Shown here: positions 6,683 through 12,419 of the stretch, in pieces
Position numbering within the stretch: position 1 is the first letter of the stretch
How the letters are laid out: the number at the start of each line of letters is the position of its first letter
NCBI GenBank assembly: GCA_016935295.1
Contig: JAFGRF010000074.1
Span: forward strand, 1-13,294
Direction: 5' to 3'
DNA length: 13,294 nucleotides
Source of the DNA: Caldifarciminota bacterium
Lineage (GTDB): Bacteria; Hydrothermota; Tepidihabitantia; Tepidihabitantales; Tepidihabitantaceae
The notes under the pieces: generated by a model
The model's input: only the letters and a program-made list of their open reading frames with translations
Database searches by the model: none
What the model was told of the DNA's origin: nothing
Program-made: the position numbers and the translations under genes

Positions 6683-7830
6683 GTGTTTCTCCTGGTGGCC
6701 TGCTCGTGCCCCTTGTGCACCGACGGTCCTTCACCCGGCCGCCGCGGCGGCCGCTTCCCTGCCATCACACCGGGCATCGTGCCGTCCCAGATTGGCCGCG
6801 CGGCCGGCGCTGCCTTCGCAGCCGGAGGCGGAACCGAACTGAACGGCTTGGCCGTGGCCGGCGGTGGCGATGTATCGGGCACGTCCGACGCCGGCCCATC
6901 CGCCCACGGCATCTCCTCGACAGAAGGAGATTCGGCCGTCGAGCGAGAATCTGAAACGCCGGTTTCGGGCAACTCGTCGAGGTGCGCCGGCTCGTCGTCG
7001 ACGATCTGAGGCGCCGGCTCTTCCGTCCGCGGCATCTTCTTCGCAGAAGCCGACTCGGCCGTCTGCGGACTGGAGACAAAGTTCTTGGCAACCTGTGGTC
7101 GTGACGGCGTCCGCGTCTGCGACGACGGGCGCGGTGCCGAGCCTGCACTTCCCCTGTCCTCGTGCGCCCCGGGTCCGGCGGTCTCCAACACCCGCGGCAT
7201 GATGACTTCGACGCCCGAGCTCTCGTACAACTCGACTCCGAGCGACTTGACCTCGATGTTGTGAGACTTCAGATGGGCAACCGCCTCGGCCACCTCGGGA
7301 TTCGAGCCGTCGAGCAACAGCACGACCGGGAATCGGCCGCGCTCAAGGCTTCGCCCGAGCCCGGAGCGGAAACCGTTCTCCGACCAGTCGATGGCGGCGC
7401 GGCTCGAGAAGTAGTCGCTCAGGCTTCTCCCCAGTCTCTTCTCCAGCACGGCCGAAAACTCATCGGGCGGCATTCGCCAGAGCCGGCCGCTGAAGACCAG
7501 CAACTCCTGCACGACGGTGGTCAGCGCCAGGCGGGTCAGCTGGACCGGGCACCCGACCAGGCTGATCCCGCCGACCTCGTTAACCGCGGCCACCACCCGC
7601 GCGTCGCCCCGTTCGGAAAGCACGACTGCGGCCTGCGCAGACGGCTCGCTGGCGTCCATGCTCAGGAATTCGGGTGCGCCGCACACGAGTGCGGCCAGGT
7701 CAATCGATGTCTTTGCGGGGACGAGGTTCAGGACGTTCCAGCCGGGTCTCTCTTGCTTAACCCGGAAACAGAAAGATGATCCCGGTTGGCCGGGCCGAGG
7801 CATTGAGTCCGTGGGGGTTTCAGGACTCAC
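6679..7830 (-). CDS. Unknown protein: degenerate PD-(D/E)XK-like domain with long disordered tail
   Basis: This 383-residue protein is the first gene of a two-gene operon and a paralogue of the product that follows. Residues ~19-215 form the shared domain: GAPEFL at 51-56, NEVGGISL at 84-91, a long helix around VVQELLVFSGRLW (106-118), FRSGLGRSLERGRFP at 154-168 and VEVIMPRVLE at 207-216. The strand expected to hold the nuclease E-x-K reads SLVGCPV (90-96), so the active site appears absent. Residues ~217-383 are disordered, rich in P, A, S, E and R, contain an imperfect internal repeat and end in a basic tail. The GTG at 7830 lies 5 nt after a -10 box with no Shine-Dalgarno site. Function is unknown. 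Confidence 0.85.
   Translation of the reverse strand: MSPETPTDSMPRPGQPGSSFCFRVKQERPGWNVLNLVPAKTSIDLAALVCGAPEFLSMDASEPSAQAAVVLSERGDARVVAAVNEVGGISLVGCPVQLTRLALTTVVQELLVFSGRLWRMPPDEFSAVLEKRLGRSLSDYFSSRAAIDWSENGFRSGLGRSLERGRFPVVLLLDGSNPEVAEAVAHLKSHNIEVKSLGVELYESSGVEVIMPRVLETAGPGAHEDRGSAGSAPRPSSQTRTPSRPQVAKNFVSSPQTAESASAKKMPRTEEPAPQIVDDEPAHLDELPETGVSDSRSTAESPSVEEMPWADGPASDVPDTSPPPATAKPFSSVPPPAAKAAPAARPIWDGTMPGVMAGKRPPRRPGEGPSVHKGHEQATRRNT
6899..7063 (-). repeat. Imperfect 42-bp direct repeat inside the disordered tail
   Basis: Copies at 6899-6940 and 7022-7063 match at 33 of 42 positions by eye and lie 123 nt (41 codons) apart, so they are in frame. On the protein they give TAESPSVEEMPWADG and TAESASAKKMPRTEE. 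This points to expansion of the low-complexity tail by segmental duplication. Confidence 0.65.
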
Positions 7831-7835
7831 GCGCT

Positions 7836-7864
7836 ATGTTAGCCGCGCGACATATCTGTGTCAA
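7836..7864 (-). promoter_or_regulatory. Sigma-70-like promoter of the nuclease-fold paralogue operon (leaderless)
   Basis: On the minus strand a perfect TTGACA (7864-7859), a 17-nt spacer and TAACAT (7841-7836) are followed by 5 nt and the GTG at 7830. The predicted transcription start falls at or within the start codon. Confidence 0.72.
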
Positions 7865-8040
7865 GCAAGATTTGAGGCGTATTCCCAAAGTCTGCCGTCA
7901 CCGGCCTTTAGCTTCAACCGCGACGGTCCGGAGCCCGCCGGCTGCGCCGGGCAAACAAGGCGTCCCCGGCCCTCCCGTCAGGGGGGAGGTGTTCTTTCTC
8001 CACGCGCTCTCTCGGAGAAGCTGCGGGGTCCCGCAAAACG
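7865..8040. other. Non-coding gap between the por terminator and the paralogue operon
   Basis: I see no convincing gene here. It contains small GC-rich inverted repeats: CCGGC/GCCGG around 7938-7950, CCTCCC/GGGAGG at 7971-7989 followed on the plus strand by a T-rich stretch, and TGCGG/CCGCA around 8022-8035. Any frames in it are shadows of neighbouring genes. Confidence 0.45.
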
Positions 8041-8068
8041 CAGCGGGCCGGCACCAGCCGGCCCGCTG
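8041..8068 (-). terminator. Terminator of the por operon
   Basis: A perfect 12-bp GC-rich stem (8041-8052 with 8057-8068) closes on a 4-nt loop, 22 nt past the porB stop codon. On the minus strand it is followed by CGTTTTGC, so a short T run is present. This is the best intrinsic terminator in the window. Confidence 0.75.
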
Positions 8069-8090
8069 CTTGAGCTTGTGCTTGAGCTGT

Positions 8091-9023
8091 CTAGGCGCCG
8101 AACGCCTCCTGCCGCTTGTGGAGCAAAGCCCACTGCGCGTCAATCTGCCGCTGCGCCTCGGCGATGATCGTCTTGCCCGCGTCGCCCTTGAACAGGTGGC
8201 TGAACCGCCCCTGCGGCTTCATGAACTCCTCGACCGGCTTCTTCTCCTTCGGCTCGTAGTTGATCTTGTACTTGCCGTTCTCCCACTCATAGATGGGCCA
8301 GAAGCAAGTATCGGCCGCGAGCCTCGACATCTCGATCGTCAGGTTGCCGGGGTGCTGCCACCCGAGCGGGCAGGGCACGAGCACGTTCAGGAAACTCGGG
8401 CCCTCAGCAGCCAGCGCCTTGCCGACCTTTGTGACGAGGTCATTCCAGAACGCAACCGTGGTCTGGCCCGCGTAGGCCGGATTGTGGGCGATGATGATCT
8501 CCATCAGGTCCTTGCGGGGCATCGTCTTGCCCGGTATCACCTCACCGGCGGGCGAAGTCGTCGTGTGCGCGCCGTAAGGCGTGGCCGAACTGCGCTGGAT
8601 GCCCGTGTTCATGTAGCCCTCGTTGTCGGTACAGACGTAGAGGAACTTGTGCCGGCGTTCTAACGCGCCGGATAGCGCCTGAAAACCGATGTCATACGTA
8701 CCGCCGTCGCCGGCAAACCCGATGAACTTGATATCGTCCTTGATGTTGCCCATCTTCCTGTGGAAGTTGTAGGCGGCGACGACACCGGACGCGGTCGAGG
8801 CCGTGGTCTCGAACGCGGTATGTATCATCGGTATCTGCCAGGCCGCATGCGGGTAGATGGATGAAAATATCTCGGTGCATCCGGTCGGCATGATGCCGAC
8901 CACCGGCTGGGGCGCGGCGAGCAGTATCTGCCGCACCGCCAGCGCCTCGCCGCAGCCGGCGCAGGCGCGGTGGCCGCTCGAGAAGAGTTCGGGATTCTTG
9001 CAGAGGTCCTTGAGTCGTGCCAT
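8091..9023 (-). CDS. porB: Pyruvate:ferredoxin oxidoreductase, beta subunit (thiamine diphosphate binding)
   Basis: This 310-residue beta subunit holds the thiamine diphosphate cofactor and a proximal 4Fe-4S cluster in the enzyme that turns pyruvate and CoA into acetyl-CoA, CO2 and reduced ferredoxin. Cluster ligands are visible: CAGC (C21, C24), C49 in MPTGCTE, and the cysteine in VPCPLGW. The diphosphate-binding motif GDGGTYDIG (105-113) is followed by DNEGYMNTG (133-141). Residues after ~240 are the usual C-terminal extension. The ATG has an AGGAG site 6 nt upstream. It is the last gene of porC-porD-porA-porB, after an 87-nt gap containing a heptamer array. A related 2-oxoacid (for example 2-oxoisovalerate) cannot be ruled out as substrate. 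Confidence 0.95.
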   Translation of the reverse strand: MARLKDLCKNPELFSSGHRACAGCGEALAVRQILLAAPQPVVGIMPTGCTEIFSSIYPHAAWQIPMIHTAFETTASTASGVVAAYNFHRKMGNIKDDIKFIGFAGDGGTYDIGFQALSGALERRHKFLYVCTDNEGYMNTGIQRSSATPYGAHTTTSPAGEVIPGKTMPRKDLMEIIIAHNPAYAGQTTVAFWNDLVTKVGKALAAEGPSFLNVLVPCPLGWQHPGNLTIEMSRLAADTCFWPIYEWENGKYKINYEPKEKKPVEEFMKPQGRFSHLFKGDAGKTIIAEAQRQIDAQWALLHKRQEAFGA

Positions 9024-9058
9024 CTTCTACTCCTCTCCCCGATTCGTGAGGCCTGGCA

Positions 9059-9100
9059 TTCTGACTTCTGCGTTCTGGATTCTGACTTCTGAATTCGTCT
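9059..9100. repeat. Heptanucleotide array (6 units) between porA and porB
   Basis: Six units of exact 7-nt period: five begin TTCTG and differ only in the last two bases (AC, CG, GA, AC, AA), and the sixth has decayed (TTCGTCT). It fills the centre of the porA-porB gap and leaves the porB ribosome-binding site outside. Confidence 0.85.
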
Positions 9101-9110
9101 TCATGCGCAT

Positions 9111-10265
9111 CTACCTCACTCCCACATAAGTAACGAGGTCTTCTTTCTTGCCGGCGTGCGCCTGCTCCAGCACCGTCGCGGCATCGGCCAGTGAGAACTC
9201 CTTGCCGCCGAGGCCGTAGACGTAGGAAAGCACGTTGGGCCGCTGGGGCGCGTCGTAGAGGACCGAGGTCAGTTCGGTGAAGAGAGGGCCGCCGTACGAA
9301 TTGACCGCGTCTGCCCGGTCCATCACCGCCACGGTCTTGAACTTCGCCAGCGTCTCCTTCAACAGCTTGTGCGGCAGCGGACGGAACACGCGCAGCTTCA
9401 CCATGCCGACCTTCTTGCCTTGGTTGCGCATGGCATCGACCGCCTCCCGCATCGTGCCGCAGGCCGAGCCCATCAAGAGCACGACGGCCTCGGCATCATC
9501 GGTGCGGTATTCCTCGATGACTCCGTAACCGCGGCCGAACTTCTGCTTGAACTCCTCCTGCACCTCCTCGATGACCGGCAGAGCGTTATTCATGCCCTCA
9601 ATCTGCGAGCGCTTGAACTCGAAGTAGTAATCCTGCATCGTTGCCGGTCCGACCAGAATCGGCTTCTTGTAGTCAAGCAGGTTCCAGTTCGGCTTGTAGG
9701 GACCGAGGAACTCGCGCACCGACTTGTCCTCGAACGTCTCGATCCGCTCCATGCAGTGAGACAGGATGAAGCCATCCACCGCGCAGATGGCCGGCAACGA
9801 GGCTCGCTCGGCAATCTTCACGCACTGGATGAGCGTGTCGTAGCCTTCCTGCACCGACTCGCAGAAGAACTGCATCCAGCCCGAGTCGCGCGACGCGAGC
9901 GAGTCCGAATGGTCGCCGTGGATGTTCAGGGGCGAGGAAAGCGAGCGCGACGCAATCGGCACCACGATCGGCAGCCGCAGGCCACCGGCGATGAACAGCA
10001 TCTCGTGCATCAGGGCGAGGCCCTGCGATGCGGTCGCGGTCATCGTCCGGCACCCGGACGCGGCCGAGCCGATGCAGGCGGACATCGCCGAATGCTCGCT
10101 CTCCACCGCGACGAACTCGGAATCTACCTTGCCGTCGCTGACGTACTGCGCGAATATCTGCACGATCTCGGTCGAAGGCGTAATCGGGTAGGCGGCCACG
10201 ACGTCGGGGTTGATCTGCTTCATCGCGTACGCCAGCGCCTCATTCCCCGTCTTGGCGAGAATCAT
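9111..10265 (-). CDS. porA: Pyruvate:ferredoxin oxidoreductase, alpha subunit
   Basis: This 384-residue alpha subunit supplies the pyrimidine-binding half of the thiamine diphosphate site and the CoA-facing domain. Typical motifs are YPITPSTE (26-33), ESEHSA (55-60), TASQG (78-82) and GDHSDSLASRDSGW (117-130). The C-terminal transketolase-like domain begins around 250 (VVLLMGSACGTMREAVD) and includes the RVFRPLP turn. Length and order match the alpha subunit of four-subunit enzymes. The ATG is preceded by GGGAGG at 5-nt spacing. It follows porD after a 52-nt gap that holds a heptamer array. PorA and VorB-type alpha subunits are similar, so pyruvate is the likeliest but not the only substrate. 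Confidence 0.95.
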   Translation of the reverse strand: MILAKTGNEALAYAMKQINPDVVAAYPITPSTEIVQIFAQYVSDGKVDSEFVAVESEHSAMSACIGSAASGCRTMTATASQGLALMHEMLFIAGGLRLPIVVPIASRSLSSPLNIHGDHSDSLASRDSGWMQFFCESVQEGYDTLIQCVKIAERASLPAICAVDGFILSHCMERIETFEDKSVREFLGPYKPNWNLLDYKKPILVGPATMQDYYFEFKRSQIEGMNNALPVIEEVQEEFKQKFGRGYGVIEEYRTDDAEAVVLLMGSACGTMREAVDAMRNQGKKVGMVKLRVFRPLPHKLLKETLAKFKTVAVMDRADAVNSYGGPLFTELTSVLYDAPQRPNVLSYVYGLGGKEFSLADAATVLEQAHAGKKEDLVTYVGVR

Positions 10266-10284
10266 CTAGGCCTCCCTTCCGCCG

Positions 10285-10312
10285 ATCTGCAATCTACAAT
10301 CTGCAATCTGCA
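10285..10312. repeat. Heptanucleotide array (4 units) between porD and porA
   Basis: Four units of exact 7-nt period, ATCTGCA three times and ATCTACA once, occupy more than half of the 52-nt gap. The least degenerate array in the window. On the coding strand the unit reads TGCAGAT. Confidence 0.85.
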
Positions 10313-10317
10313 ATGCC

Positions 10318-10608
10318 TCACTTCCGCTCCTCTTCCATCGTGATGGCCTGCACCTTGGTCGGACAGACATTGGCGCAGATGCCGCAGCCCTTGCAGTAGT
10401 CGTAGTTGATGCCGGTCACCTTTCCGTCCTCTACGATGACGGCTGCGTCAGGACAGAATATCCAGCAGTTCAGGCACTGGATGCACTTGTCCTTGTTCCA
10501 GCACGGACGCACCGAGCGCCACGCGCCGGTCTTGTTCTCCCGCACTGCCTTCATGTCCTCGATGATCGCACCGCAGGGCAGCTCTTTCCAGCTCTTCAGC
10601 TTCGCCAT
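10318..10608 (-). CDS. porD: Pyruvate:ferredoxin oxidoreductase, delta subunit (two-cluster ferredoxin)
   Basis: This 96-residue protein is the ferredoxin-like delta subunit that passes electrons from the catalytic subunits to soluble ferredoxin. Two classical 4Fe-4S motifs are complete: C42, C45, C48, C52 (CIQCLNCWIFCP) and C72, C75, C78, C82 (CKGCGICANVCP). The N-terminal ~40 residues, with GAWRSVRP just before the first cluster, are typical of PorD rather than of free ferredoxins. The ATG has GAGGAGG 4 nt upstream. It sits between porC and porA; the gaps on both sides hold heptamer arrays. Confidence 0.95.
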   Translation of the reverse strand: MAKLKSWKELPCGAIIEDMKAVRENKTGAWRSVRPCWNKDKCIQCLNCWIFCPDAAVIVEDGKVTGINYDYCKGCGICANVCPTKVQAITMEEERK

Positions 10609-10633
10609 TCCGCCTCCTCTGCCCGCCGTCCTT

Positions 10634-10675
10634 CATTTTGCAGTTTGCATTCTGCATTCTGAATTCTGAATTGCA
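10634..10675. repeat. Heptanucleotide array (6 units) between porC and porD
   Basis: Six units of exact 7-nt period: CATTTTG, CAGTTTG, CATTCTG twice, AATTCTG, then a decayed AATTGCA. In a shifted phase these contain the TTCTGNN core of the porA-porB array. The array ends 9 nt before the porC stop and starts 25 nt from the porD start. Confidence 0.85.
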
Positions 10676-10684
10676 TCCTCGTCC

Positions 10685-11293
10685 TCAGCACCGAACCTCC
10701 TCGTACGCCCGGCGGACGCTCACCAGGTTTGGCTCAACGAACTTCTCCTTGCCGCCGCGGAACTTCTCTCCGAGCTTGTGCTTCACCGCCTCCATCATCT
10801 GGTCGAACTCAAGCACGCCGGTCACCTTCACGAGTGCGCCGAGCATCGGCGTGTTCGGGACGTTCTTGCCCACGGTCTCCATCGCGATCTTCGAAGCATC
10901 TACCACATAGAGCTTGATGCCCGTCGGCAGGTTCAGCCGCTTGCGGAGCTCGGCCGGCTCGAGATTCGAGTTCACGAGCAGGATGCCGCCATCCTCGATG
11001 AGCCCCTCGGTGACCTTGGCCGGCTCGATCAGCGATGCGTCGAGCACGACTACCACGCGCGGGTTCTTCACACCGGCGTGGGAACGAATCGGCTTGTCGG
11101 ACAACCGGTTGAACGCAGCCACCGGCGCGCCCATCCGTTCCGGGCCGTACTCCGGGAACGCCTGGATGAACATCCCGGTGTCCAGTGCGGCCTCGCCGAA
11201 CAAGAGCGCCGCGGTCTTCGCGCCCTGCCCGCCGCGCCCGTGCCAGCGGATTTCCAGCGCCTGGCCGCCGAGCATACTGCAGGATTCAGTCAT
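10685..11293 (-). CDS. porC: Pyruvate:ferredoxin oxidoreductase, gamma subunit
   Basis: This 202-residue gamma subunit is the structural/CoA-binding-associated part of the 2-oxoacid:ferredoxin oxidoreductase. It starts with the family signature EIRWHGRGGQGAKTAA (14-29), followed by FPEYGPERMGAPVAAF and a VVVLDASLI strand, and ends with the usual charged helical tail. It is the first gene of the por operon. The ATG at 11293 has GGAGG at 5-nt spacing; the TTG just before it (11296) is less likely. The promoter at 11408-11435 leaves a leader of about 108 nt, unlike the leaderless genes nearby. Confidence 0.94.
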   Translation of the reverse strand: MTESCSMLGGQALEIRWHGRGGQGAKTAALLFGEAALDTGMFIQAFPEYGPERMGAPVAAFNRLSDKPIRSHAGVKNPRVVVVLDASLIEPAKVTEGLIEDGGILLVNSNLEPAELRKRLNLPTGIKLYVVDASKIAMETVGKNVPNTPMLGALVKVTGVLEFDQMMEAVKHKLGEKFRGGKEKFVEPNLVSVRRAYEEVRC

Positions 11294-11354
11294 CAATACC
11301 TCCAGTCATTCACTGCCACTCACCAACCGCCGGTCGCCGGGTATCCCCGCGATC

Positions 11355-11382
11355 CGTCGTTTGGCAATCGTCAATCGTCATT
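11355..11382. repeat. Heptanucleotide array (4 units) in the por operon leader
   Basis: Four 7-nt units: CGTCGTT, TGGCAAT, CGTCAAT and CGTCATT. The core differs from TTCTGNN but the period is identical. It lies between the por promoter and the porC ribosome-binding site, so it would be transcribed as 5' leader. Confidence 0.55.
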
Positions 11383-11407
11383 TCTATGGTTGTCGGTGCG
11401 GACTTAC

Positions 11408-11435
11408 ATGTTACCTACCCATTGCCGAAAGTCAA
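11408..11435 (-). promoter_or_regulatory. Sigma-70-like promoter of the por operon
   Basis: On the minus strand TTGACT (11435-11430), a 16-nt spacer and TAACAT (11413-11408) predict transcription from about 11401, giving a leader of about 108 nt before porC. I see no convincing riboswitch or operator in the leader apart from the heptamer array. Confidence 0.68.
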
Positions 11436-11443
11436 CTCGACGG

Positions 11444-11459
11444 CCCACGCACACGCGGG
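11444..11459 (-). terminator. Weak hairpin after the nitroreductase gene
   Basis: On the minus strand CCCGCG pairs with CGTGGG (one G-U pair) around a TGTG loop, 11 nt past the nitroreductase stop and just before the por -35 box. No T run follows. It could separate the two transcription units. Confidence 0.3.
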
Positions 11460-11470
11460 GCGGCTGGGAT

Positions 11471-12313
11471 CTACAGGCAGTCGATGCCGGCCTCGCGGAG
11501 CGAGGCGAGTATCTTATCGCCCATGCGCTTCATCGCCTCTTCGGGGTAGCGCATCTTGAAAAGGAGCTGGGCCGCGTTTCCAATCTCCATCCGCGCCATC
11601 AGCCGCGCGACCTTGTCGGTGAAATCCGGCCGCGACTGCTCTTCCATCTCCAGCGCCTCTTGGTAAGTGCGCATGAAATACGCCTTGACGTCGGTCGTCA
11701 GGTCACCGTATTTCTCACGGTATAGCTGCGTCAGCTCCTCTGGCGATTTCTCTTCGTACCTCTCGGAGTGAACCATCGCGGCCCGCGACAGCTTGGTAAT
11801 GCCTGCCGGGGTCTTCTTCGGATACCCAACGCAGAGAGCGACCACAGGTACGACCTTGTCCGGCAGACCGAACTCCTTGCGGACTTCCGTCATCGCGGCT
11901 AGGACCATCCCAATGTAGACCGTCCCCAAGCCGAGACTTGTTGCACACAGGACGACGTTCTCAGCCGAACAGAACACGTCCGCATACGCGAGCAGGAAGT
12001 TCATCAGTGCCTTCTCGCCACCGTAGGTTGCTCCCTCGGCCTCTGCCCATTTCCCGGTCCGGTGGAAATCTATGCAGAAAAGCAGGCAGAGCGGCGCCTT
12101 GGCCACCCACGGCTGGTTCACGGCCAGCTTGGCCATCTTGTCGCGCCCTTCCGGCTTCTCGATCCTGATAATGGAGATCGGCTGGATGTTGCCACCGGAC
12201 GGCGCCTGGATTGCGGCGTCGAGCAGCTTCAGGACCTTCTCCTCCTCGACCGGCTGGTCGAGAAACGACCGCACGGTCCTCCGTCGCATGATGACGTCGT
12301 ACACGCTTTCCAT
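11471..12313 (-). CDS. Nitroreductase-family flavoprotein
   Basis: This 280-residue protein belongs to the FMN-dependent nitroreductase family, which uses NAD(P)H or other donors to reduce diverse substrates. Family marks are MRRRTVRSFLDQPV near the N-terminus (the Arg-rich FMN phosphate site), APSGGNIQP around 37-45, and the GLGTVYIG segment about midway. The C-terminal ~100 residues (after VALCVGYPKK) are longer than in classical NfsB-type enzymes and rich in charged helix. ATG at 12313 is chosen because it lies 5 nt after a -10 box; an in-frame TTG two codons upstream is possible. No Shine-Dalgarno site is present. It precedes the por operon, which has its own promoter, so a redox link is only contextual. 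Confidence 0.9.
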   Translation of the reverse strand: MESVYDVIMRRRTVRSFLDQPVEEEKVLKLLDAAIQAPSGGNIQPISIIRIEKPEGRDKMAKLAVNQPWVAKAPLCLLFCIDFHRTGKWAEAEGATYGGEKALMNFLLAYADVFCSAENVVLCATSLGLGTVYIGMVLAAMTEVRKEFGLPDKVVPVVALCVGYPKKTPAGITKLSRAAMVHSERYEEKSPEELTQLYREKYGDLTTDVKAYFMRTYQEALEMEEQSRPDFTDKVARLMARMEIGNAAQLLFKMRYPEEAMKRMGDKILASLREAGIDCL

Positions 12314-12318
12314 GGTCA

Positions 12319-12347
12319 ATGCTAGGAAGCAGGGGTCGAGGAGTCAA
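12319..12347 (-). promoter_or_regulatory. Sigma-70-like promoter of the nitroreductase gene (leaderless)
   Basis: On the minus strand TTGACT (12347-12342), a 17-nt spacer and TAGCAT (12324-12319) lie 5 nt before the ATG at 12313. The -35 box spans the junction of two 8-nt repeat units, so the repeat array supplies it. Confidence 0.68.
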
Positions 12348-12361
12348 GGAGTCTTGGATTC
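12330..12361. repeat. Octanucleotide array, first half (4 units)
   Basis: Four 8-nt units: CAGGGGTC, GAGGAGTC, AAGGAGTC and TTGGATTC. The period is 8, unlike the 7-nt arrays elsewhere. It overlaps the -35 box and upstream part of the nitroreductase promoter. Confidence 0.65.
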
Positions 12362-12380
12362 AAGTGCGCAGGTTCGACAC

Positions 12381-12412
12381 TGGAATCCTTGATTCCTCGA
12401 ATCCTGGAATCC
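12381..12412. repeat. Octanucleotide array, second half (4 units, inverted relative to the first)
   Basis: Four 8-nt units: TGGAATCC, TTGATTCC, TCGAATCC and TGGAATCC. GGAATC and GATTCC form a perfect 6-bp hairpin with a 3-nt loop at 12382-12396. The core is roughly the reverse complement of the first half's GGATTC/GGAGTC, so the two halves could also pair. It starts 8 nt after the M23 stop codon and may end that transcript. Confidence 0.7.
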
Positions 12413-12419
12413 TGTTCGC

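Noticed and set aside
7971..7996. CCTCCC/GGGAGG hairpin followed by a T-rich stretch as a plus-strand terminator
   Set aside because: No plus-strand gene precedes it, so there is no transcript for it to end. Kept only as part of the gap description.
7776..8663. A 295-codon plus-strand frame opposite porB and the adjacent gap
   Set aside because: It is antisense to a strongly supported porB, has biased composition and no recognisable domain or start signals.
9369..10343. A 324-codon plus-strand frame opposite porA
   Set aside because: Antisense shadow of a conserved gene in GC-rich DNA.
9059..10675. The intergenic repeats as a CRISPR array or as IS ends
   Set aside because: Units are 7 nt, directly tandem, with no spacers, no cas genes, no transposase and no target-site duplications.
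11369..11382. TTGACG within the por leader array as a second -35 box
   Set aside because: No TAnnnT lies 16-18 nt downstream; the match comes from the repeat itself.
10778..11725. A 315-codon plus-strand frame opposite porC and the nitroreductase
   Set aside because: It is antisense to two well-identified genes, crosses the por promoter and shows His/Arg/Leu-rich shadow composition.
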